Shown here in pieces: positions 46,938 through 57,923 of a DNA stretch of 64,000 nt. Each line of letters opens with the position of its first letter. Position 1 is the first letter of the stretch. Made by a program: the position numbers and the translations under genes. The DNA is from Clavulina sp. PMI_390 (lineage: Eukaryota > Basidiomycota > Agaricomycetes > Cantharellales > Hydnaceae). Under the pieces are notes generated by a model. It saw nothing but the letters and a program-made list of their open reading frames with translations, did no database searches and was not told where the DNA came from. The DNA lies in NCBI GenBank assembly GCA_015039315.1, contig WIDE01000011.1, positions 434,001-498,000 of the forward strand, written 5' to 3'.

Positions 46938-49900
46938 ATGAGTGGATGGCTTCCTCCAGGCCAGCAGGGCTACCAGTATGCCCAACAGACAGGATATAAC
47001 CCTCAACAACAGCAACAGCAGCAGCCCCAACTGCAACCGCAGCCCACGGGCTACCCAGGAGGCACCGGCTTTCTCCAGCCACAGCGCACAGGGTATCCTG
47101 GCCCCGCTGGGTTCGGTGGTGGGCAACAACAATTGGGCGGGGGCATCCCTCCAGTCCCCCCATTGCCTGGCAATGTCAACTACCTGCGATCTCAGCCCAC
47201 AGGCTACGTCGGCGGCATGGGATCGGGTCTTCAACCGCAGCAACAGCAGCAGCAGCAAGCACAGCCAAGCTTCCTCAGCGCATCTCCCAGCCCTCTAGTC
47301 TCGCAGCCTACAGGCTATGGCGGACAAGGACCTCTCATGCCCCAGCGCACGGGTTATGTGGACCCCCGGCTGCAGATGATGTCAAGCACATTCTTACCTG
47401 CCAATCTTTCCTCACCATATAATCCTTCTGGCACCCCTCAATTCGCAGGGGGTCCTCAAGGTGGTCAGGGACTGCAGCAATCCTTCCAGCAGGTCAACGA
47501 GAATCGCAGCGGCTCTGCAAACGTCAAAATCCCATGGGCGCTCTCCAAGGATGAACGCAAGAACTACGACCAGATCTTCCGCGCCTGGGACACGTCTAAT
47601 TCTGGCTTCATCAGCGGAGAGATGGCTGGTGAGGTTTTCGGTCAATCTGGACTTTCTAGAAATGATCTTGCCACTATCTGGTACGTGGTATTCTAACAGT
47701 CGTGTGCGTCATGGCCCCAGATTTATGCTTAAATTTCTTCCCTGCCATGTAGGAGCTTGGCCGACCAGGACAACCGAGGCAGCCTAAACATTCAAGAATT
47801 CCACGTGGCAATGGGTCTCATTTATCGTCGTACGTATGATGTTTGGCCTTCGTGTATATTGAGTGCGCCGTCTGACCCTTTGAACATCGACGCCAGGCCT
47901 CAATGGAAATGAGCTCCCTGCTGTACTTCCTCCAGAACTTGTTCCCGTTTCGTCTAAGAATCTTGGTGAATCCGTTCAGTTCCTTCAAGATCTCTTGAAG
48001 AACGATACCCAAGTCGTGGGACCCAATGATTCGAGAGGCAAGGTTCATTCGTTTCAAAACGCAGCCCCTACCCGTCCAGGAGCCGATTCACGAAAGGACG
48101 GTAGCATCTACAAGCACGATGACTCTAACGTCAAGGGCTACACTTCCAGCTCTCGCCGTGTCAATCGTGATAATGTGCGCCCCAGCAATGCGACAGCTAC
48201 GGATGATCTCAGTGACATTAAGCGGCAGCTCGCATCTACCTCCGAGCGTCTCGACCGTGCGCGCACGGAGGCGGAGTCTCGCTCGGCTGAGGACGAGGCT
48301 TTGGACCAGGAGCTTGAAGACCTTCGCTATCGTGTGCGACGGGTCCAGGAAGATCTCGAGTATGTGAATCGTGGGCCTCGTTCAAATGCAAAGGATGCTG
48401 AGCGTAGGAAGCTCGAGCGCGAGCTCAACGAACTGCTCTATACCGAGGTCCCTGATGTCGAAAAACGCATTGAGGACCGCGAGAGAAGAAAGGCGCGCGA
48501 GAAGGCTGATTGGAGTCGCGATCGTGATCGCAGGAACGCGGGCCCTCGTGGTCGCTACGACGATGACCGGGATAGGAGAGGCTCAGACCGCGATCGCGGC
48601 AGGTACGACGAGGATGATGATGATAGAGGATACATGCGTGGAACGTTTGATCGCGACGATCGACGCAACCGTGATCGCGACCGCGACCGCGACCGTGACG
48701 ATTACAGGAGGGACGACAGCCGTAGGCGCGATGATGACCGATCCAGGCGCTCCAAGTACGATGACGATGATGACGAACCTCCTCGTCGACCAGCCAGCCC
48801 TCCTCGCGCCCGTACACCCTTGCCGCCACCTGCAGCAGCACCTTCGACCTCCCTCGATGCTCCTCGCCCACCTGCACCGGCACCTAGTGCATCCCCTGCA
48901 CCCCAGACAAAGAATATGAGCCCAGCAGAACGTGCTGCCTTCATTCGTCAACAAGCCCAGCAACGCCTGCAGGAACGTATGAAGGCCCTTGGAGTTTCAG
49001 GTGGTGCACCTGCAGCTTCAGCCGCTACTCCCGTCGATACCTCTGTGGAGGATCGTCTAGCGAAGGAGAGAGAGGAGGCTGAGGCAAAGTCTAAGCAAGC
49101 CGAGAAGGCTGCAGAAGAGCGCGAGGCTCAGAGGAGGCAACGCCTTGAAGGCGAGAGAGCTGCTTCCTCCCCGAAGGCCCCTGCCCCTCCTGCTCCGGCA
49201 CCAGCAGCAGCTGCCCCTGCTGCGAAGGCCGCTCCTCCCCCACCGCCCGTGAAGAGGATCGGGAAAGCGGCTCCTCCGCCACCTGTTCGAAATCAGTCCA
49301 CCCCTCGAGCTGCCCCTTCGCCAGCCCCAGTAGCCTTGGCTCCTCCGCGTGCTCCAGTTGCGCCTCCCGCCCCTGTTCCAGCACCTGCCCCTGCGGAGCC
49401 TGAAGAGGATGAAGAAGATCGTCTCTTCAGGGAGCGTGAGGAGGCGCTCAAGAAGAAGCGTGCCGCGCGCCAGGCTGAGCTTGATCGATTGGAAGCAGAG
49501 GCCCGGAAAGAGGAAGAGGAGCATCAAGCCAGGCTTAGCGCCCTGAGATCGCGCACTGCATCGCCTATGAGTCCTGCGACAGGCAGAGGTACACCTCTCG
49601 TTCCTCCTGCTCCTAGCCCACTTGCACCTCCCCGAGCAGCGACCCCGCTCGCGCCTCCCGTCGCGACGCCTCTTGCTCCCCCTGCCCCGCCACCTGCTCC
49701 TGTAGCACCCCCTGCACCCCCTGCTCCTCCTGTTGCTCGAGTTCCAACGCCAGAGCCAGTTGTTCCTCGTACCAATCCGTTCCATAAGCTTGCTCAGCAA
49801 GGAGGTGCAGGTTCTGCTGCACCCAGTCCCACTGTGGCGCCTACCACGAACCCTTGGGCGAGCGCGGCTGTAGCCGCACCTGCCCCCCCTCCTGCGCCAC

Positions 49901-52900
49901 CTGCACCGCCAGCACCGCCTGCGCCACCTACTATGGTAGCCCCTACACCTGTTCCTGTGATCAACATTCCAGCTCCCCCCAAACCGTCATTTGCTACCAA
50001 GGACACACGTGATTTGGACGACTGGGATGACCCTGTGGAGAAGGACGACGATGACGATTCCAGTGACGACGAGATCATTAACCGCTCTGCGCGTATCGAC
50101 ATTGCGAACCAGATCTTCGGTGGGCGGCGCTCGGCGGGTCCTGACAGCGCTGGTGAGGGCGGTGCGCCACCCCCACCTCCTGCACCTCCCGCGCCAAAGA
50201 ATATACCTGTGTTCAAGGCGTCTGACAGCCCTCCTGATACAAATGCTCTCTTCAGCTCTATTACAGCCGGAGCGCGACTCAAACCCACAAAGACTAACGA
50301 TAGGAGCGCAAGTCAGTTTGCAGGGAGTGTCGTTGGTGGGGCGGAGGTTCCCTCGCACATCGGGAGTGGTTTCACCCCCTCTCCCGCTACGGACGTGGAG
50401 GCGTTGGAGACGTCTACGGGCTCGTTGTCGATTTCGGAGCCTGAGCATATTGAAATGCCATCAGTGGTGTCGGCTTCTGCATCTGGTATGGGTTCGGCTA
50501 GTAACCGTATGAGTGTTGATTGGTATGCGGGCCTCGCGTCTGACCACCTCAACCCTGCTTCTTCTTTGGCTTTGTCATCTCGCACAGCTTCTTCGATTGG
50601 CCCAACAATTAGCGAAGCGGACGAGGACGACTATGTCAAACTTCCTAATATCAATGTCCATCCTCCCGCGGAGGCTAGTGATGACATGGCTCACACTGAA
50701 CCGGCCGCGGCGAGTGATCCACTCGCCGATGTTGACCTCTCTACCAGTACGTCATTACCACGCGGTAGTCTATACTCATGGCTTCCATTATTAATGCATC
50801 TATTCATCAGCCCACAAAGTCCGCACTATGTATGCCTACACTGGCCAACGTGCTGAAGATCTTTGTATGTTCATTCAAGCTGTCCGTCATGATGCGACAT
50901 TTTGACCTTCACACCGTATACAGCTTTTGGCGAGAATCTAATCATTAGCGCGCATCCATCCAAGTCAGGGAGCGACTGGTGGTATGGCACGCTTGTGTCT
51001 AATGGGAGCACCGGTTTCATCCCGAAAGCTTATGTCGAGGTTATCGAACACGGTGTGTTTCCGAATCATCCTGAATGTCACCGCCACCCTTCTCATCTCG
51101 ACTTAATATTTATAGCCGCGAAAGCCACCGCACTCTATGCGTATGCAGGCGGAGGTCCTGAAGAGCTTCCTTTTGAAGAAGGCGAATCTCTTTCCATTAT
51201 TGACAAGTCCGATGCCGATTGGTGGAAGGCGGAGAAGGGCGGGCTGGTGTTTATCGTACCTGCAGGCTACCTTGAATTAGATGGTTAGTACGCACACTTA
51301 TTTTAATTGAGCAACCCAGTGTTTACCCGTCTTCGTCGAACCGCAGGCTGAAGCGTTCTTTCTTCCTTTCCTCTTCTGCTTGTATATCGTTTGGTTCTGG
51401 TCCCACATAGGCAATAACGCCGCTGAAATACAAGTCGATGATCTTAAGACACCCGTGGCTCCTCGTTCTGACTTCCCGCCTAGTTCTGCTGCGACGATCC
51501 GATTTGCGGACTCCATTACTGTAGAAGGTGATGAGCTTACTCCTGTAGCACCCAAGCCTCTTTTAGAGTCCGTCTCCCAGCATTCCATGCAGCCGGTTGT
51601 GGATGCCAGTGGTGCAAAAACAGTGGACGAGGTTGAAGACGACAGCGACAGTGACGATGATTCAGCAGCCTACGTGTCTTTCTCCGATTCAGAACCTGAC
51701 GAAGCCGAAGACGACACTGTGGCAGAAGAGGATCGCAAGGCTTACGTGGCCGAGCGCGACGCCGAACGAGCAAGGGTTCTTGAAGCAGCTGGGCTGGTCT
51801 TAGAGAAAGATCCTACGCGGGTCCCGCCCCCGCCACCCCCGCGGCGAAGTCGTAACCCAAAAGCTACCACCAAGACCCGGCGTGCACCTCCTCCGATCCC
51901 AGAAGCCTCAGTGGTGTCACATTCGCGATTAGGACCGATAGAACAGCTGCCCCGCGACAGAGATTTACCACCCACTCCGGTGACACCAACCTCCCCGCGA
52001 GAGTCCATTCTTATCGGGGAAGCAGACGCTTATGACAAATACGAGAACTTTCGACGAGCTTCTTCACAAATCTCAAATAACAATCGATTCTCCACAATCT
52101 CAGCATCTTCGGACACTCCTTCGTCGCCGATCAGTATTGCCGCTCCTAGCCTGACGCCATCACTTGGGGCTAAAGAAGAAAGCTCTTTTTCAAGGTTGTT
52201 TGGGAGTGGGTTGGGTCTGTTGGGTAGGACGACCAGTCAGGCATCTGGAGCCTCGGAGCGTAAATCAACGCTAGTGATTTCCGGTCCTGTGGGCATTCCT
52301 GACGTTCCTGAGCGCAGTAGCAGCCCTGCGTTTGGTATGGTGAGTAGACTATATCCTTCGATCAGCACGCCTACTTGGTGTTAACCATATCTTTGCGTAC
52401 GCAGTCGTGGAGCAGTCTCGTGAGCAAGGATGCTTTGGAGGGTATCCCCCCAATAGAACGGCGGAGGCAGGAAGCGATATTCGAGCTGATTGTAACCGAG
52501 GGGGCATACGTCCGTGACCTACAGCTCATTGTGGAGGCATGTAATGCAACTTTTCTTAAGCGGTGGTTCTGACATGGCAATTACAGAGCTTTTATGGCCC
52601 TGCTTTGGAGATGCTGAGCCAGGAAGATCTTGATAATGTGTTTGCGAATATTGAGGAGATCCTTCTATGCAACACAGTATGTTCTGTTGTCTCTTCATAA
52701 TATGACTAACCCTTACTTCGCTCTTCAGACTTTCTTCAGTTCTCTCGAAGAACGGCAGAAAGAATCAAGACTGTACATCGACTCGGTGACAGATATTTTG
52801 GAGTCTCATGCACCAGCTTTTGAGATCTATGAAGTGAGCCAAACTGTTCGATGCAGCCAGCCAAAATTCTAATCTTGACAGCAGAAATACTGTGTAAACC

Positions 52901-53846
52901 AAGGCCCCGCTACAAACCACCTCACATCGCTACGGCAGTCAAAGCCTGATTTCGGCGCCCACCTTACGGTAAGCTGACTGCAATACTGTCAACCCTTGTC
53001 ATTAACGAGCCAAAGTAGAAATTACGAAATGATCCAGCAACACGTAATCTCGAGCTCTCGAGCTATTTGCTTGTCCCCATGCAACGCATTACGCGATACC
53101 CTCTACTCATTAAGCAGGTGAGGATTCAAGCGACGACTCTTTGATGGAGCATACTGAAAAGAGATTCTGCGGCAGATTCTGAACAACACAGAAGCTGACA
53201 ATGAAAAGGAACGAGGGGCGCTCACGCATTCCATTCACCTGATAGAAGGAATTTTGGACCGCATCAATGAGGCTGTTAGAGATCGGGAAGGGCGTGAGAT
53301 TCTCGCAGAGGTTTCGAAAGACCTATGGGTTGGCCAAAGGTAAGCGATATCCCGGAGCACGTAGGTCCGCATTCTAATCCCACTCCATTAGCCGCCTTGA
53401 TCTTACAGCCCCAACACGCTATATGGGACCAAGAAAACTGATCAAGGAAGGCATAGTACTCAAGAAGAAACGAAGGATTCGAGCTCTACTCTGCACCGAC
53501 ATCCTGGTGCTTACGGATGCTGCTACGCGCTCTCTCTATCAGATGGTATGTTTCCTATACACTCAGGACTTCCGTTGTAAATGATGGCCATTTTGTAGCC
53601 GCTTTCCCTGATCGAATGCAAAACTAAGGGGGCGAAAGGTGAGTAAATTGTGGCCAGTACCTAGAGTTATTTTTATTCACCATTCATTACCTAGATGATC
53701 ACGTCTTTGAGGTACAACTAGCCTATCCTCGAGGCGGAGATGTCATCAAGCTACGCGCCAGTTCGGCAAAGGAGTGCATCAACTGGATCAAGGCTCTAGA
53801 ACGAGCGTCAGGCCGATGTAGAGAGGTTGCTCGAGGGTTGCGGTAA
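46938..53846 (+). CDS. Pan1/intersectin-like endocytic scaffold with RhoGEF
   Basis: A predicted protein of about 2000 residues that should couple endocytic coats to actin and Rho-family GTPases. Order: Gln/Gly-rich start with five LxxQxTG motifs (T37, T51, T88, T125, T138); one EH domain (about 200-300, [19 protein letters not shown] and [20 protein letters not shown]); a coiled coil ([20 protein letters not shown]); an Arg/Asp-repeat segment; long Pro/Ala stretches with a second charged helix; a WH2-like motif ([18 protein letters not shown]); two SH3 domains ([37 protein letters not shown]); a DH domain ([38 protein letters not shown]); and a PH domain ending at 53846. About 15 introns occur. 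Cryptococcus Cin1 and animal intersectin have similar architectures; yeast Pan1 lacks SH3, DH and PH domains. Confidence 0.88.
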
Positions 53847-53975
53847 TTATCAAATGGACATGTGGATGCTTGAATTATTATTGTACACTATTGCATGAAT
53901 ATGAATATACCAGGGGGGGGGATATGGGCAAGCAAGACTTGTTATAAGGATAACGGAAACTGATGTAGCCTGTGA

Positions 53976-56449
53976 CTAATATGGGAGATGAAGCTCTGTC
54001 CGCCGTACTTCACTTCCTCGCCATTGGGGTGCATTCTGGAAATTCTCGTGCTCCCACTCAAACTTCTTGGTGGTTGCAAGCTTGTTCTCTTCGGTGTGAA
54101 TCAAATCTGGACTTCGTCGGAGATGGTTGAGGAGGAAAGAAATGTGATTTTCCACCTCTGCTTTATACTCAAAAGCGAGCTCCTGATCTTGGAAAGCAAG
54201 GGGACGGCGCCAGGACATCCACAGGTACAGCACCAGCAGTCGATGAGCAGGTTCGAGTCCAGCGAGCGTACTCTTGATTATTTGTTCATCGATCAAGGAG
54301 GCTTCGACAGCAGCATCAGTGGCATCGATACTGCTGTCGCTCTGTTCGGCATCTGGATTGACCGCATTCGCAGCTGCAGCAGTGATCGTCTCCTGGATCT
54401 TTCTCGCATCTTGAACCGACTTGCTGCAACCAGTGCGCTCGAAGAGCGGTTTGAGGGCGACGTTCAAGGTGCGGAAGAAGGTACGCATGAGCTCCTCTTG
54501 GGCGTCACCATCGAAGCGATTGGACCATTGGAATGGAGCAATGGCGACAGAATCCAAGTCAGTAAATGGTGCACCACTGGAGATTTTGTCCAAAAATGCC
54601 AGACGAGGCAAGTCATGGTCGCTGGGGCGGGGGAAGTAGTTGGTACTGGGGATAGTGAGCAGCTCTGTGATGGCGGAGGCGCGAGCAATACCTGAGTCTG
54701 TTGCGAGGGATTGGTACACGTCATGCCGAGCATCATATGGCAAGTTGATGATAGCCTGAGTGATGGGGGGATTCTCAGACTCCATGGCCTCTTGAAGGTG
54801 CTGAATATCGGCACTCTGGAATGTGGTGACAAGGCCGCCCTCATTCCCCTGACCAGTTCCAAAACGTCCCGCCCGCCCAGCGAGTTGCTTGGTCTGGCTG
54901 AGAGAAAGGTAAACCTCCTCACGGCCATCCCATTTCGTGACGGTGGAGAATATCATGCGTTTGATTTTCCTAGTAGCGAGGTTAGATCGACCGTATAAAG
55001 AGCAATGGTAAATAGATGCACGCACAAATTGAGGCCCATTCCGATAGCATCACTGGCGACGAGGACGTCGAACCCGCTGGCTGGGTCGTTGAAGAGCTCG
55101 GCCTGCCTGCTTCGAACCTCGGGGGGAAGTTTGCCGTATGCTACGGCGCACTGCAACCCAGTCTCCTGCTCGATAGCAGCTTTAGTGGCGAAGATATCTT
55201 TACGGGAGAAGGCTACGACACAGTCGCCTTTCTCGATGTTCTTGTAACTCCCGCTGAGAGGCTCCGACACTTTGAGAGGAGTCAATCTCTCGTAGTGGTT
55301 GATCTCCAGCTCATCGCCTGTCTCCTCTGCAATTCGGCGGATGAGGTCGATTACGGTAGCTTCACCACACATATGAACCTCCTGAGCGCATACTCCGAGC
55401 ACCGCTCGAGTCCAAGCCCCACCTCGATCGATATCCCCGATCATCTGAATCTCGTCGATGACTGCTACATCAAATGAGGATTCAACGGGCATCATCTCGA
55501 GGGTACAACTGACCAAGTCAGCGTTCGAGTCAACGATTCGACGTTCCTCCCCAGTGATGAGGTTACATGACCGTCCATATAGCTCGGCAGTAGTTTGAGG
55601 GGAAGGAGTGGGTGTGGGGGAAGGGTCAGCTTTGGAGTCACCGCCTGCGTCGAAGATATCGACTCCTCTAGCTGGCAAGGGAGCCATGATGGATCCATTG
55701 TTGAGACGTTCCCATACTTCATGCGCAAGAAGACGAAGAGGGCCGCCATATACACCCCTTTTCGCAGAAGCCAGAGCTCGAAGTGCATTGTAGGTTTTGC
55801 CACTGTTGGTAGGTCCTACGTGCAGAATGAGCTTGCGCTTCATAGCGCGAGCGCGGGGGTACCACTGGCTGGGGGTATCAACGAGTAGCTTCTGGCGCAG
55901 ACTAGATAGCCTTGCCCTCCGCTCAGGCTGTAATGCGGCTTCCGGCATAAGTGCAAAATCGATGCAACGATTTAGGAAGGATTTGTGGAGGCCATGGTCA
56001 AAATCCTTCTGAAGAGTGTCTCGTAGCTGTGGAAGTTTCCAAGTATCATAGAGAGCCTCTGGAGTTTTGTTTCCCTTCCGGAGCTCCCGGGTCCCAAATA
56101 TCAGGAATTTGTCGAGAAGCATATTGGCTTCAGAGCGCCTGAAGTTGAGTTCTTGGAGGATCTGAACTACCGAAGGCTGCTTGCACCAGGCCTCAAGACC
56201 ATCGAGGAGACGCTGGTGGGCTACCTCGAGACTAATAGGCGGCTCCGCATCTTTGTATCGTGGTGGGGATGTTTTGCGGAAGGGATGGTTGGGATTTGGA
56301 CGATGACCAGCTTTTGACAAGCGTTTGTCGAATTTGTAGGCTCTCTGAGCAGGGGGCCTGGCAGCTCTTGAGATGCCCACAGATGTCGAAAATAACTTGT
56401 AGGACGTGAAGCAGCGCTGAGTGGGCAAAGCCAAGCGCTGAAGGAGCAT
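53976..56449 (-). CDS. SUV3: mitochondrial ATP-dependent RNA helicase Suv3
   Basis: The helicase subunit of the mitochondrial RNA degradosome. The start at 56449 gives an Arg/Ser-rich presequence without acidic residues in its first 39 residues (MLLQRLALPTQRCFTSYKLF), as expected for mitochondrial import. The core has LILHVGPTNSGKTYNALRAL (Walker A), DVAVIDEIQMIGDIDRGGAW (DEIQ box), VASDAIGMGLNLKIKRMIFS across the only intron (about 54963-55014), and TKQLAGRAGRFGTGQGNEGG. The Suv3 C-terminal domain follows (LHTEENKLATTKKFEWEHEN-type region, here IHTEENKLATTKKF). It is about 825 residues. A Pro/Ser/Thr insert near DPSPTPTPSPQTTAEL is unusual. The stop is TAG-type at 53976. The gene is divergent from PER1, with 78 bp between starts. 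Confidence 0.95.
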
Positions 56450-56512
56450 TCGGGTTTCAAGAGCTAGTCAAGTTCGGGTGGCACAAAACTCGTGGGAAGC
56501 GATTTCATCAGC

Positions 56513-56523
56513 GTCACCGTGAC
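56513..56523. promoter_or_regulatory. GTCAC-C-GTGAC inverted repeat at the PER1 start
   Basis: A 5-bp inverted repeat with a one-base spacer in the 78-bp SUV3/PER1 divergent spacer, ending 4 bp before the PER1 ATG. Its form resembles the repeat at 2567-2581. Confidence 0.35.
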
Positions 56524-56527
56524 ACCA

Positions 56528-57749
56528 ATGCTCCTTCCCAGGTGCGAACGACTTTTTTGACGCGATAATCAGGGTGTGGACTGCTCAAACACGTGTTAAT
56601 AAGTTAGGAAGTTGGCAGTATGGCTATTTGGACTATCTTTAACCACAAAATTTGTCTCTGCATCATCTGGTGACCGCTCTGCAGCCTTTCAGTCGTGCCT
56701 GCACGACTGCTCCCCTAAAGCATGCGATTCCGCACTCCCCTTTTCCTTACGGATAACTATGTGGACCTGTCAAGATGACTGCGCGTATCAGTGCTCCCAC
56801 TCTGTTACCGATGCCGCTCAGGCACGAATCATCGCTCAACATGGGGCAACCGCAGTTCGTATCGAGCAATTTTATGGCAAATGGGCATTCTGGAGGTTCC
56901 TGGGGATGCAAGAGCCCGCATCCGTGCTGTTCTCGCTAATGAACCTACAAGCCCATGTGAAAGGGTTCTTTCTGCTGAGACGCCGTGTTGCTCAGTCTCA
57001 TCCCATGATCCCATATTATCTAACATGGTCCATCTGCAGTATCAACGCATGGATTTGGTCCGCCGTGTTTCACACACGAGGTGAGCTATTTTACGTCTGA
57101 TTCAATCCTTGAAATAGCATCTCCTCCCCTCTATGCTCACTCGCCTCATTCTGTGGCAATTCATGTTCTCCCTCCATCAGATAAACCCTTCACCGAGAAA
57201 TTGGATTATTTCTCTGCGGGCCTATCCATCCTTTTTGGTCTCTATCTCGCAGTGATCCGGCTCTTCCATTTATATTCTGATTCTCAACACCCGTCTGTGC
57301 TCAAAGCACTCATTCGACATACTTGGTCAATTTTGTGTACCATTTCCTACCTCTCTCACGTCTCGTACCTCACCTTTGCCACGCGTTTCGACTATGGGTA
57401 CAATATCCTGGCGAATGTTGTCGTCGGAATGACTCACAACGTTCTCTGGATACTCTTTGCCATTCCTGCCACACCATTCACGCGTTATCCGGCTTCACGC
57501 CACCCAGCAGAATCGCTGGTCCGTAACCCTCATCAGCGTTCACGGCGGTGGGTCACAAGACCATTGTGGTGCGTGCTCCTAACCACCCTAGCAACAATGT
57601 TGGAGCTCTTTGACTTTCCCCCGTGGTATCGAGTTATCGACGCTCATTCGTTGTGGCACCTCGCTACTGCCTTCATCATTCCGCTTTGGTATGATTTTCT
57701 TGTAGAGGATTCCTTAGATGAAGGCTGGGCATGGCACAAACTGCAATGA
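56528..57749 (+). CDS. PER1: Per1/PGAP3-family GPI-anchor lipid-remodelling protein
   Basis: An ER membrane protein that removes the sn-2 acyl chain from GPI anchors. The first exon is only 14 nt (56528-56541, MLLP plus two bases), spliced to 56608-57080 and 57181-57749, which gives 351 residues in one frame. The join creates a signal peptide (MLLPRKLAVWLFGLSLTTKF, then VSASSGD). The luminal part has the family cysteines (FQSCLHDCSPKACDS, MWTCQDDCAYQCSH). Family motifs are QFYGKWAFWRFLGMQEPASV, NAWIWSAVFHTRDKPFTEKL and DYFSAGLSILFGL. At the end come ELFDFPPWYRVIDAHSLWHL and FLVEDS, the conserved His-containing region. Without the short exon no ATG is in frame. Confidence 0.92.
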
Positions 57750-57923
57750 TATTTCCGCATTTCCACTTCGAACTTTGTAGGGGTAGATATATTATAAGTG
57801 AGATGTAGGCGAAGCAAAGCTAAGACAATTCACACCCGAGTGGACGGATGACCATATAAGTATATACATGATGCCCGCGGGCGTTCAGGGCGGCGAGCTC
57901 CAAGATATCAGCTACGACCAATC

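Noticed and set aside
46938..47258. Long minus-strand open frame opposite the first exon of the Pan1/intersectin-like gene
   Set aside because: It is the antisense of CAG/CAA-rich coding sequence (poly-Gln reads as poly-Leu). The domain evidence supports the plus strand.
49057..50448. Several long minus-strand and alternate-frame open frames over the Pro/Ala-rich region
   Set aside because: Biased GC-rich coding sequence leaves antisense frames open. They lack domains and starts.
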